Below are positions 42,460 to 53,150 of a stretch of 64,000 bases of DNA, piece by piece; the stretch's first letter is position 1; every line of letters starts with the position of its first letter. The stretch is from Pseudophaeomoniella oleicola. Its lineage: Eukaryota; Ascomycota; Eurotiomycetes; Phaeomoniellales; Phaeomoniellaceae. The notes beneath the pieces are model-generated. The model saw only the letters and a program-made list of their open reading frames with translations. It had not been told where the DNA came from and did no database searches. The position numbers and the translations under genes are program-made. The stretch covers positions 806,001-870,000 of the forward strand of contig QWDQ01000003.1 of the NCBI GenBank assembly GCA_003868215.1, read 5' to 3'.

Positions 42460-43458
42460 ATTCAGCGCAAAGGAGAGATGTTTGAGACCAGTTGAACGTG
42501 CTTGATCTTTACGAATAGGACATAGGACGATATTCCGCTTGAAGTGGTTGTGACTCGGGGGGAAACAATATGTCGATATGGATCCCCATTACTTGCAAAT
42601 GAGTTCATGCGCCAATTGCATCTTCCACAGCTGTATACTGACCTTCAGAGAACGATCCAATCACGAGATCGTTATACAGTACAACGCCCATAGCTCCTCC
42701 GAGCTTATATGCTTAGGGAATCTATCAGCCTTTCTCAAGCAGATCGCCCTAGAAGCAAACTATTACCGGCATCTCCATCAGACGTCAGTCCCGAGACCAG
42801 TATCCGTGGGGTAAGCCACCACGATGGGATACCTTTCCGATCTCGCATAGTACTACGTAGTACATCGATTGACGGCATATTAATTGTAAGCATCTGGCGG
42901 TTGGTGGGGAAGTAAAGCATCGCGTCGAAGCGGCAAAAGAGAGCGGCAAACATTCTTGCTCTTCTACCACAGTATCTGACCAAAGATCACCAAACTACTG
43001 AAACTCTTTTCAGCCGAAGTAACTTGCGGGCCAAAGCTATTCTGTCATAGTAATGGATGCCCCTCGATTGGCCCTCAACGTGCTCATGACTTTCCGGGGT
43101 ATCTGGTCGAGTGGATAGGAATCCACGCCGCTCCTTTCGGCTGCGAATGCGGCAAAGTAAGGACATACTATGGCACTACCACCAAAATCCTCGCAACCAA
43201 GGCGAGCAAATGAACGAGCCGATTGATCTGCCGCCATTTCCTTGGACCCCTTCACCTTCGTCTTAGAGTACGACCAATATCCGGGGGCGTGGGGTATGGA
43301 GGTAAGCTGTAGGAATATAAGGATGATGGCGATGCCTACTGTCCTGAGAGTGACGCCGTCTTTTGCATTGCATCCCTCTTCTTCTCTTCGTCTCTACTCA
43401 ATCTGCCATAGTCTGTCTTATTTTAACACTCGAAACAGCCAGGTACGATAACATCAAG
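42460..43458. promoter_or_regulatory. Divergent region muconate cyclase / dioxygenase
   Basis: 1.0 kb between two pathway genes that point away from each other. It holds a 14-bp palindrome GTACTACGTAGTAC (42850-42863). A TATA-like GGAATATAAGG lies near 43312, about 145 bp before the dioxygenase ATG. Open frames here are short and unconvincing. Confidence 0.5.
42850..42863. promoter_or_regulatory. GTACTACGTAGTAC palindrome
   Basis: A perfect 14-bp palindrome between the two divergent aromatic-pathway genes; same core as at 33676 and 54979. A candidate dimeric transcription-factor site, by inference. Confidence 0.4.
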
Positions 43459-44382
43459 ATGTCAGGTCACATTGGAACAGGCACTTCCACTTCGACGACG
43501 TTCGATCCCAAATTCACCCAACATGTCATCGACACGATTGGTCCCAAGACAGGCGACAGAGAGAGATTTGTCATGTCATCGTTGATTCGACATCTTCATG
43601 ACTTCGTTCGAGAGGTGGAGTTGACCCCGGAGGAGTGGATGACTGGTGTTCAATTCGTGAATGCCATCGGCCAGATCAGTGACTCGAAGAGAAACGAAGG
43701 CCAGCGTATCTGCGATGTCCTCGGTATTGAGTCACTCGTCGATGAAGTTGCCAACAAGATAATGCTGGAAACCGATGATATTCCAACCTCATCTACCATT
43801 TTGGGTCCGTTCTGGAGCCCTCACGCTCCTTTTCGCGAGCTCGGTGATAGCATCATTCAAGACCCAACCCCAAACGGCAGAACCACTCTCATGCACGGAA
43901 CAGTCAAGAACTTGGTCACCAAGGAACCGATTACGAATGCAGTGATCGATATTTGGCAAGCTTCTGCTAACGGAAAATATGATTTCCAAGATGATGATCA
44001 ATCCACCAACAACCTACGAGGGAAATTCAGAACAAACGAGAAGGGCGAATATTATTACTACTGCTACCATCCGACTGCCTACTCGCTCCCAACAGACGGT
44101 CCTGCGGGTGCGCTCCTCCGACTGCTCGACCGTCATCCAATGCGCCCAGCCCACATCCACCTGATGGTCAGCGCCGATGGGTACAAACCAGTCACTACTC
44201 AGCTATATCCACGGGATGACCCATTTGTCGCCACAGACACCGTTTTTGCCGTCAAGGACGACCTGTTACTCGATTTTAAGCCATCCTCTGATCCCAAGGC
44301 TCAACTGGATCTCGAATATAACATCACTCTTGCTCCGCAGAAGCCAGGCGCTAAGAAGTCTTGGGTCCATACTGTCTTCTGA
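43459..44382 (+). CDS. Intradiol ring-cleavage dioxygenase
   Basis: A 307-residue, non-heme Fe(III) enzyme that opens an aromatic ring between two hydroxyl groups. An N-terminal dioxygenase-N helical domain (about residues 30-95) precedes the catalytic core. Iron ligands by position are Tyr174 (NGKYDF), Tyr208 ([11 protein letters not shown]), His232 and His234 (PAHIHLMV). The family includes catechol and hydroxyquinol 1,2-dioxygenases and the fungal protocatechuate 3,4-dioxygenases, which share this layout. The Tyr-Tyr spacing of 34 is near the hydroxyquinol type, but the neighbours (carboxymuconate cyclase, enol-lactonase) point to protocatechuate as substrate. Start at MSGHIGTG; an upstream in-frame ATG at 43363 would add an unlikely hydrophobic leader. 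No intron. Confidence 0.92.
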   Translation: MSGHIGTGTSTSTTFDPKFTQHVIDTIGPKTGDRERFVMSSLIRHLHDFVREVELTPEEWMTGVQFVNAIGQISDSKRNEGQRICDVLGIESLVDEVANKIMLETDDIPTSSTILGPFWSPHAPFRELGDSIIQDPTPNGRTTLMHGTVKNLVTKEPITNAVIDIWQASANGKYDFQDDDQSTNNLRGKFRTNEKGEYYYYCYHPTAYSLPTDGPAGALLRLLDRHPMRPAHIHLMVSADGYKPVTTQLYPRDDPFVATDTVFAVKDDLLLDFKPSSDPKAQLDLEYNITLAPQKPGAKKSWVHTVF

Positions 44383-45044
44383 GGAGGTTGTAGTCTATAA
44401 ATGATGTACTTGGACCGAAAAGCCCCAAGGAAGGAGTCTACAAACGAAAGATGCTTGATGGGATGTACAGCACTGGGCGTTGGCGGGGTATGTTTACGTA
44501 GTAGCTTGGATAACCCCGCATCTGGGGTACAGTAATTGACCGAACGACATTCTGTGTATATCTTTATGTCTTCATATAGCGTCGCATCAGTTTTAACGAT
44601 ATTTCATGAACTTCAACATTCTGAATTGTAGTGATCCGATTATTCTGCTTCTGGAATCGCAAGGCGCAGATCTGTCTTGTAAGTTACTTACAGCTGCACT
44701 CTGAGCGGCTGATATGTTATATAAAAGGTCCCGAGGCCGCCTTGAGCTTCTTATCTTTCCTTTCTCTCTCTCACTCTCTACTCTCTGATTCTACCGTTAC
44801 TTGTGCACTTTCTCGACGTATCCTGCTCCAAAAAAGGCACATAGAGTAGCAGCGCACTGTTCAAATTGTGAACATCCAATGTACCAACGTCTGTCTTTCA
44901 CTTGCTAATTGGCAAGATCTGTGCTGGTGGTGCTCTCGTCAAGACCGCGAGAAGACTGTCACGTATACACAGACTCTCGTATAACCCTGTCTCGCGCAAC
45001 AGCGATCGCACCACCTTTTCAACACAAGTTTACATCCCCCCAAG
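44383..45044. other. Intergenic with TATA box before CMD-like gene
   Basis: 662 bp. A strong TATATAAAAGG lies at 44718-44728, followed by a CT-rich tract (about 44751-44790). No other gene supported. Confidence 0.6.
44718..44728 (+). promoter_or_regulatory. TATA box TATATAAAAGG
   Basis: A near-consensus TATA box about 320 bp before the CMD-like ATG. The pyrimidine-rich tract 25-70 bp downstream is typical of fungal transcription start areas. Confidence 0.55.
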
Positions 45045-45686
45045 ATGCGTCTCCCCTACGCTCCCCGCGAACCTCCAACCGCAGACCCGGAAACGACCTC
45101 GATCTACGACCGGATCTCTGCCCGTCGACATCCTCGCCCTCTGATACCTCTCGATCTCACCCTCCTCCACTCTCCACCCGTTGCCGATGGCTACAACGCC
45201 TTCGTCGGAGCCCTGCGCACTAAAACCATCTTCCCCGCCTCCCTCCTCGAACTCTCCATCTGCCGCGTCGCCGTCCTCACGCACGCCGTCTACGAATGGA
45301 ACGCCCATGCCCCTCTCGCCCTGAAAGCCGGTCTGCCCGCTTCAACTCTCTCCTGGGCCCGAACCGCGAGCACCGACGACGTTTTCCAAGCCACCCAACA
45401 AGAAGCTCCTCCATCACCATCATCCACCACAACCATCACCCCGCACGAATCCGCAACTCTCCTCTACACCGACGAAGTCACCCTCCCGCCCCTCCACGTA
45501 CGCGACTCGACCTTCTCGCTCTTGAAATCGCTCTTCACCGACCGCGAGATCGTCGAGTTGACGACGACGATCGCCGGATACAACGCCGTCAGTCGCATTC
45601 TCGTCAGCCTCGACGTCGGCGAGAACAATGATAGGGAGATGAGGAGCGTCGAGGATATTGTGGGAGATGTTGGAGGGAGTAGGTAG
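45045..45686 (+). CDS. Carboxymuconolactone decarboxylase-like (AhpD-fold) protein
   Basis: A 213-residue protein with one CMD/AhpD-type helical domain. The key segment at about residues 66-100 is LLELSICRVAVLTHAVYEWN followed by AHAPLALKAGLP, close to the family consensus of an E-(hydrophobic)-R-V start, an E-W pair, and a His before the PLA(x)KAGL end. A second helix pair (LFTDREIVELTTTIAGYNAVSRI) follows a Ser/Thr/Pro insert at about 115-135. CMD proteins remove the carboxyl group from 4-carboxymuconolactone, but many fungal members are unassigned oxidoreductase-like proteins. Its place next to cyclase, dioxygenase and enol-lactonase supports a pathway role; that is inference. Codons are strongly C-ending. 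No intron; the start follows a CCCCCCAAG context. The stop codon lies inside a GTAG repeat. Confidence 0.8.
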   Translation: MRLPYAPREPPTADPETTSIYDRISARRHPRPLIPLDLTLLHSPPVADGYNAFVGALRTKTIFPASLLELSICRVAVLTHAVYEWNAHAPLALKAGLPASTLSWARTASTDDVFQATQQEAPPSPSSTTTITPHESATLLYTDEVTLPPLHVRDSTFSLLKSLFTDREIVELTTTIAGYNAVSRILVSLDVGENNDREMRSVEDIVGDVGGSR

Positions 45687-45699
45687 GTAGGTAGGTATG
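45680..45699. repeat. (GTAG)n repeat at the stop codon
   Basis: About four GTAG units that include the stop codon of the CMD-like gene. Confidence 0.85.
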
Positions 45700-46235
45700 A
45701 GAAAGGGGGGGAGGTTGTTTACCTTTTTCATGCTTGATGGTAGTTAATTACTTTAGAGATAATTACATTAGGTAATTACTATGTTCCTAATCCATCAACT
45801 TCAAAAGAAAAGCATCATCTATCCAAGTAAATTTAGCCATCTACCAAGAAGGATGATAATAAAGTATTTTGAAAGAAAGGGGTATCAATTCTTGTTTAAT
45901 TTTATTTTAAATATTCGTATTCTCACTTATCGCCTACCAGCCAGCCAGCCTGCTTGAATCAAGTGAGAAAAACAAGAGGGGGTTTGGCTCCTCCTCGTCG
46001 AGTATTTAAGTGATACAGACTAACAACCAAACGGGTCGCTGATATAGTTGTGCACCAAAGGACGCCTACGCTGTGTGCTTATGTTGCCTCCTTCATTGGA
46101 GGTTGTTTTGAAAATAAACAAATAAAACAAAGAACAAAAAGAAACGCTTTTCCTTTTTGCGAAAAACGAAGGGTATCTGGTGGGTAAAGAGGGGGATGGC
46201 GGCGAGGGAGAATTCGAACAAGGAGAACAGGGGGT
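45687..46235. other. Convergent gap CMD-like / dynein chain
   Basis: 549 bp, AT-rich, beginning with the GTAG repeat and with an ATTAGGTAATTAC near 45769. No gene seen. Confidence 0.55.
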
Positions 46236-48368
46236 TCAAATTCGTCCCTGTTCGACTCTGCTCACCAGTCGCTTGACACCGCTCCATTCATCCATTCCCG
46301 CTGATCCTGCTCCGCCGCTGAGACCCTTTCCGACATCGAAGACAGTGACGACACCGTCTAAACCTCCAACGGCGAGCTTCTTGCCCTCCTTTTCTTCCCA
46401 GGCCAGTTTGTTCAACCCGTAGGTTAGGAGGCCGCCTTTACCTCTTGACGGGCTGGCTTTGGACACGGGAATCTCGAGGTCGAGATTCAAATCAAAGACT
46501 TCGAGGTCTCCTGCACCGGTGACGCAAGCAAATATACTTGGTCGATGTGGAGCCCATTTGGCGTCGTAGACAAGGTCTTCACGTGGTATGTCGAGAACCG
46601 GAGTGATTATTTGAGGACCACCCGAGTTCATCCCAGAGGAAACAGAGGGGTTAGTGGCTGCAGCAATTGCTGCTGCTGCTGCGGAACTCGCGGCAGCGGG
46701 ACGGATGCGCCAGAGTTTGAGAGTCCAGTCAATTGAGGAAGAGAGCATTAGGTCCGTCAGGTCGACGGGACCACGGGCTGGGTGGAAATGTGTGGACATG
46801 ACAGGGGCTGTGTGACCGCTGTATTTTAAACGGGTGTCTGTGCCAGCTTTGGCGCCTGCACGATCATATCGATGACAAGGGTAGATAGAGCCTTCTTCAG
46901 TACCGACGACAAAGAAGGTGGGGTCTGTGGAGGGGAAGGCGGCAGTTGTGGGTGCGAGATCTTCAATTTTGGCTGGTGGAGGGGTTGCGAGTTCCAAGTA
47001 CTCTTGGGGTTGGGAGAGCATGTCGATGCTCCAGGAGCATACTACGCCATCAGTCGAGGTTGTGAGAATGTTGTGAGCATTCTGAGTCCCGATAATCGAG
47101 ATAGAGTAAACGGGATGAGTGTGGCCGAGATGAGAGCCTGATAGAGGAGTTTTCTGCACAGGTGCACCGGTACGTCCCGAAGTTCGAGTGTCCCAGAGTA
47201 AAATCTGCCCAGAATAAGTACCTCCAACCACGAGGTTCGGATGAAACGGCGAAAAGCGTGCTGACAGGATATCGCTGGTTGCAGTGAAGGTGTATTCGGG
47301 TCTTGAAGGAGCATGTGAATTCCACAACAGGACAAGGCCCGCAGCTTCATTGGGAGCAGAAGGATTTCTGTTGTACGAAGAAAGAAATAGCTCCTGGAAA
47401 TGAGGTGAGAACTGTAGATCTGTGATTTGACGCTTTCGACAATGCTTCTCATCGTAGAATTGAACACTCTCCTTTAGTGAGAGAGCTTTCCTGCTTGTCC
47501 TTGTGTATAGTGCGTCGTCTTCGTCATCTTCCGCATCAAGCCTGCTAAGTGTGTAATCCGCTAAAATATCATATTCCTCGTCCAAAGCTCGCTCAATCAC
47601 TGTGCTTGATCGCTCTACGAAGGAAAGGAAGTCTGTAGAGGATGTGACAGCATTGAGCTCATCAGAAGTGAGCTGCCGCAGGGGGTATCTTTGTCTGGCG
47701 TCCGGCTTGAGGGTACCATCAGCAGCAAGGTTCTTAGTTGCTTTGAGCTCTTCTTCGATCTCCTGGCGCAACTTCTCTCTGATGAGATCCTCTCGTTCCC
47801 GATGCGCTTTTGGCGATAACCCGTCCAACTGATCCTCGTCATTGAGCGACAAGCCATCTGTGTCGGTACCTATCTCGACAGTCTGTACTGCCTTGCTATA
47901 TGTGACTACTTCTCGTTTTGGAGGGGCGTCAGGGGCTACTTCGAAGACTGTTGTCGGAACATCGGCTGATAGAGTCTGCGTTGATGCGCTCTGGGTCTGT
48001 GCTCTCGCTGCTTGCGCAGGGCTTTCTGAGACGGCTTGTCCTGCACTCTGAAGGGATATAGGCCGGCTCGGCTTGAATGTAGGCGATTCACCTGGGCTCT
48101 CCTGCCTTGATGAACTGGGCCTGTCGAGAAGATTGTTTATTAGATCATCTAACTCCTCCCTGTTCCCTATACGAGATGTCCTAGGTGAGGTGGTCTTTAG
48201 ACCATGTCAGTGAAGCTCTCGCTTGCGACATATTTGAGGCCTTACCTTTCCAATCTCTCCGAACGATTGTCTAGCTGCTGCGAACTCCTGCTTCCTCAGT
48301 TCCCTCTGTTGTTTGATCTCAGCAAGCCGGGCCTTTTTGGCCAAAATCTCCTCCCGGCGACTAGACAT
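46236..48368 (-). CDS. Cytoplasmic dynein intermediate chain
   Basis: About 693 residues, the homologue of the dynein IC (Aspergillus NUDI). It links the dynein heavy chain to dynactin and to light chains for nuclear and vesicle movement. Exon 1 is 48246-48368 and exon 2 is 46236-48194; the 51-bp intron has CTGAC and an AAG acceptor. The N-terminal helix MSSRREEILAKKARLAEIK is the conserved dynactin (p150)/NudE-binding coil. The disordered stretch after it has TQT-type motifs (SASTQTLS and KAVQTVEIG) like LC8/light-chain sites. From about residue 285 WD40 repeats form a propeller: DLQFSPHFQELFLSSY, VLLWNSHAPSRPEY, SGQILLWDTRTSGRTG, GVVCSWSIDML, SIDWTLKLWRI. The joined start is supported by family similarity. 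It is divergent from the ATP synthase e gene. Confidence 0.93.
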
Positions 48369-48694
48369 ATTGCGGATCGTGCCTCGTTGCCTCAGGTCAT
48401 ATCGTCGGCATCAGTTACATTACAGTGAACTCCAGAGAACGCGATGTAAACGACGCGGTCTCCAGGTCACGTGATTGTAGAAAGTTGGAGTTGAGGTCGG
48501 ACAAAATCGCTGAAGCTGCCGGCTCAAGCTTCTTTTTCGCATCCCAATTCAACGACATCCGTGAAGTTGCGATAACAGCCCAGGAGCATTCACCCTGCCT
48601 TTCCGTCTGAGATAAACAACCGGATTCGCTCTCTCTCGTCCGACGTCTTACAACGCTCTTTATAAGAAATTCAATCGAACTTTATCGCGTCAAG
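48369..48694. promoter_or_regulatory. Bidirectional promoter dynein IC / ATP synthase e
   Basis: 326 bp between two divergent start codons. The region must hold both promoters. CGATGTAAACGACG and GTCACGTGAT elements occur; the latter contains a CACGTG E-box near 48469. Confidence 0.5.
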
Positions 48695-49146
48695 ATGGCC
48701 ACATCGCAGGGTGTCAATGTACGTCTCTAAAAGCAGTCACGGTCTACGGTCTCAAGGGTCTCCGTGCCGTATGGTTCTTCCATTCTGACGATTCCTATCT
48801 CACAGGTCCTCCGTTGGTCTGCGCTCGTTCTTGGTGTTTTCTACGGTGCCTACCACCAAGCCGGGATTACCTCCAAGGTCAAGGCCGGAGAAGCCAAACG
48901 CGAATATGAAAACAAGGAGTCATTAATAGCAAAGGCTAAAGCAGAGTGGGCTAAGAAGACTGCTCCTCCGCAATCACAAACATCTGGCGGTGGTATGTGG
49001 CGTTCTGTCCTATGTCAACATGATTTATGCCGATGCAAGAATCCATCTATGAATTCTGCTGACTTCCAATTACAGTTGTTTCAGACCCAGAAGACCCCAA
49101 CTTCGACTTCGAAGCATTTTTGAAAGCGCAAGAAGCAAAGGCATAG
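48695..49146 (+). CDS. TIM11: Mitochondrial F1Fo-ATP synthase subunit e
   Basis: A small gene with three exons: 48695-48718, 48806-48992 and 49076-49146, giving 93 residues. The protein reads MATSQGVNVLRWSALVLGVF, then YGAYHQAGITSKVKAGEAKR. It fits subunit e: one N-terminal membrane span with a GxxxG-like small-residue face, then a charged helix (YENKESLIAKAKAEWAKK). Subunit e, with subunit g, holds ATP synthase dimers together and shapes cristae. The C-terminal DPNFDFEAFLKAQEAKA is a typical fungal ending. All splice sites keep the frame. The gene is easily missed because the first exon codes for only eight residues. Confidence 0.88.
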
Positions 49147-50059
49147 GACAACTTCGTGGAGATGCCACTATTTTCAAAAGTTCAACGATAGACATCGCTC
49201 ACAGACGACGCTCAGGCTGCATGCACGATGAGCTGGCTGAGCTTGACAGGACATTGTCAACATCATTTTATTTCCTATGTACCCTTGAGGACTTTTTGAA
49301 AGGTTCACCGCTGTTCTGTACATACCCAACGTCTTTATGATCCATACAGCTCACCATGTATAATACATGCTATATGCCAAACGGTCCCGTTTGCACCCTG
49401 TGATGACAAACCAAGGAGGGAAATCTGTGGATCTATGTCTATAGTGCAGTCTTCACGTTTCTCTCTTGCGCCTCTACCACCTGGCGATGCTATCTTGTCA
49501 AGCACGTGCCTGGCAAGCGGCGTCTTCCCCTGTATACATCCGGAAAAGTCTACCGAAGCCAATCCCTGCAGCCAGACCCTTCACGGGATAAGCAAGGAGA
49601 GCGTAGTAGAAGGACAAAACCGGGAGCTTCTGTTCTATCACAGAGAATGCGCGCTGTGTACTATCGACAAGGCTTCTTCAAGACGGCGATACTCTTGCCT
49701 TTTGACTCCAGAATTTAGTGCACTGCGGTGTCAGTCTTCATGAATCTAGATGCTCTAATACTTCCTACTGCTGGCATATTTGACACATTGTAGTCATGCT
49801 ATTAAGATAAGTCGTAATTGTACATGATTGTTCGTGATCGTCAAGGTCGTGCAGGTCTTTCTTGCTATTCTCGCCGCGGAGGTTTGGCTCTCCCCACAAA
49901 ACTGGAGCTCTTACTGGAGGACCCTCAGAGCTTGGCATTGGAGCTTCAAGACACCTGGCAGACGTACGAGTTCCTAAGTAGTGACAATAGTTCCGTGAAC
50001 CACCTCTACGTCCCCCCGACCATCGCAATTGTCTTTGACGTAGAGGCTCATCAGCCAAC
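49147..50059. other. Intergenic before STT3
   Basis: 913 bp holding the subunit e 3' flank and the STT3 promoter. Frames here lack motifs. Confidence 0.5.
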
Positions 50060-52527
50060 ATGGCTGTTTCAACTTTCGAGCCCCTTTTTCAAGGCAAGAC
50101 CGGCCAGAGTACACGGGCGCTACTACGAATTATCATCCTTGTTACTATTGCACTTGCTGCAGTATCTGCTCGACTCTTCAGTGTTATCCGTAAGTAGCAC
50201 CCCGGGTCGAATATAAACCACCGGAAAGCTCACTAACTCTGCTTTTGTAGGATTCGAGAGTATAATACACGAGTGTACGTTACCCAGCATAAGAGCCATA
50301 TCTACCTCTACTAACACGCGGCCTAGTCGATCCTTGGTTCAACTTCAGAGCAACGAAATATCTCATCAAACATGGCTTCTATAGCTTTTGGGATTGGTTC
50401 GATGACAGTAAGGATTGCGCAGAAACCTGGGGATGTTATACTAAGAATGAATAGGAACATGGTACCCTCTCGGTCGTGTCACTGGTGGCACATTATACCC
50501 GGGTCTCATGGTGACGAGCGGTGTCATCTATCACATACTACGATTCCTCACTATTCCCGTCGACATCCGTAACATTTGTGTGCTGCTGGCACCGGGGTTC
50601 TCAGGATTGACTGCTCTGGCCATGTATCTGCTCACAAACGAGATGTCTACTTCGCCGTCAGCAGGTTTGCTTGCCGCGGCTTTCATGGGTATCACTCCCG
50701 GATATATTTCTCGGTCCGTTGCTGGAAGCTACGACAATGAAGCCATTGCCATCTTCCTGCTGGTATTTGCCTTCTATCTCTGGATCAAAGCCGTCAAGAA
50801 TGGGTCTATCATGTGGGGAGCACTTGCGGCACTATTCTATGGATACATGGTGTCCGCCTGGGGAGGCTATGTGTTTATCACAAACTTGATACCTCTCCAT
50901 GCCTTCGTTTTGATCTGTATGGGTCGGTACACCTCGCGCCTGTATATCGCGTACACAACATGGTATGCCCTCGGCACATTGGCGAGCATGCAGATTCCTT
51001 TCGTTGGCTTCCTGCCAGTCAGAAGCAGTGATCACATGGCAGCGATGGGTATCTTTGGCCTCATCCAGCTGGTTGGATCCGTACAGTTCCTTCGTCAACA
51101 GCTCCCTGGCAAGCAATTCCAGACGTTGCTTGTTGGGCTGGTGCTCGCTATTTTCGGATTTTCGCTTTCAGGGCTCGTTCTGCTCACCGTTTCAGGGGTT
51201 ATCGCTCCATGGAGTGGTCGATTCTACTCACTCTGGGACACAGGCTATGCCAAGATTCACATCCCCATCATCGCTTCCGTCTCAGAACATCAGCCAACCG
51301 CATGGCCGGCTTTCTTCTTCGATCTTAATTTTCTGATTTGGCTTTTCCCCGCCGGCGTGTATATGTGCTTCAGACAACTTCGAGATGAGCACGTCTTTGT
51401 GGTCATTTACGCCGTCATGGCCTCTTACTTTGCAGGGGTCATGGTCCGTCTCATGCTCACATTGACCCCAATTATCTGCACAGCCGCGGCTTTGGCTCTC
51501 TCGTACATCTTGGATACTTATCTCATCGTCAAGTCACCGCCGCCACCACCTAGCGAACAAAATGGTGCAGCGGACAGCGCGCCCAAAGAGTCAAAGAAAG
51601 AATCTCTTCGTTCTATGCGAGCCCCACTGGTAGGAATCTACTCGGTCATGTCAAAGAGCGCAGTAACATCGCTGCTCGTCTCCTACCTCCTTCTATTCGT
51701 TCTTCACTGTACGTGGGTTACTTCCAATGCGTACTCGTCTCCCTCTGTCGTTCTTGCGTCTAGGTTGCCAGATGGCTCTCAACATATCATTGATGACTAT
51801 CGTGAGGCTTATTACTGGCTCCGTCAAAATACCAAGCCAGATGCAAAGATCATGTCTTGGTGGGATTATGGGTATCAGATCGGTGGAATGGCAGATCGCC
51901 CGACGCTCGTCGACAACAACACCTGGAACAACACTCACATCGCCACCGTTGGAAAGGCAATGAGTTCTCGCGAAGAAGTTTCGTATCCTATTTTGAGACA
52001 ACATGATGTTGATTACGTTCTCATTGTCTTCGGTGGTCTTCTCGGGTATAGCGGTGATGATATCAACAAGTTCCTCTGGATGGTCCGTATCGCCGAAGGA
52101 ATTTGGCCTGATGAAGTCAAAGAGCGAGACTTTTTTACCGCCAGGGGCGAGTATCGAATTGACGACGAAGCCAGTCCAACAATGAGAAACTCTCTCATGT
52201 AGGTCATCTCTTGATTTTCACCGGACCTGTATAACTAACCCGTTCCTTTCTAGGTACAAAATGTCATACTACAACTACAACTCCCTCTTCCCGGCTGGTC
52301 AAGCTATGGACCGTGTCCGTGGTTCCCGCATGCCCCTCGAAGGCCCTCAACTCAACACGCTTGAAGAAGCTTTCACATCTGAGAACTGGATCATTCGAAT
52401 CTACAAGGTCAAGGACCTGGATAACGTTGGACGAGACCACGCAAGTGCAGTTGCTTTTGATACCGGAAGAAAGAAGAAGGTCGGAAGCAAGAAGAGAAAG
52501 GGCGCGAGAGTCCTTCGAGAAGAATAG
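50060..52527 (+). CDS. STT3: Oligosaccharyltransferase catalytic subunit STT3
   Basis: A 750-residue catalytic subunit of the ER oligosaccharyltransferase, which moves the lipid-linked glycan to Asn in N-X-S/T sites. Exons are 50060-50189, 50251-50274, 50327-50407, 50455-52198 and 52254-52527; exon 2 is only 24 bp. The joined N-terminal part reads [20 protein letters not shown] and then [20 protein letters not shown], the conserved first luminal loop with the acidic DPW motif. Other marks are [16 protein letters not shown], the many membrane spans, [10 protein letters not shown], and the hallmark WWDYG near residue 547. The [11 protein letters not shown] sequon region follows. The Lys/Arg-rich C-terminus ([12 protein letters not shown]) is typical of yeast-type STT3. 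All introns are GT..AG and in phase. Confidence 0.96.
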
Positions 52528-53150
52528 TAACGATGTTATCTTGTTCTCATAAAATGAAAAAGCAAAATTTGAGCAAAAAGCACAAAAATTGGGTCGCAAG
52601 CGATGGATTCTGTCTGACCTTCAACGAAAATGAAAACGCGGGAGTTTTTGACGGGGCGCGAAAAAGAAAGAAGAATGATGATAGTTCTTTCAGCATGTAC
52701 CCTCTTTCACATCAGGGAGGGGTTGCTATGGCTGCCACTATTGTCCACTTGTTGTCAACGGATCTCATCATATGGAGGGGGTTTCATTATACCTGCTTAC
52801 CTGCTTACCCGCTGACCTATATATTTCTGTACCTATCTAGAATCGTGTATACTATGGCATATCATACCATACCATATCCGTCTACCTAGGTACCTATGTA
52901 TGTAAAAGATCCCGAAGGGAAGAAATGTACGGACGGATGTACTAAGAGAAGGAGTTGAGATAGGCAGTTGTCAAACCGAGGTACGTTGTCCCATATATAA
53001 TAGGTGCAGACGTAGATCAAACGACGACCATGGATTTGTCTACTTAAGGTACGTACTCATACTGCTTGATCCGTCCGTTTCTTTCGTTATATTTGATTTT
53101 CATTTATTCTTCGGTTTTACTTGTCGTTGCTGCATGTCTGTCTGTCTATC
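52528..53150. other. Convergent gap after STT3
   Basis: 623 bp with ACCTAGGTACCTATG at 52884-52898 and several GGTACGT elements (52980, 53047). No gene seen. Confidence 0.55.
52882..52898. repeat. ACCTAGGTACCTA element
   Basis: CTACCTAGGTACCTATG, with the ACCTAGGT palindrome and a GGTACC palindrome overlapping. Confidence 0.55.
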
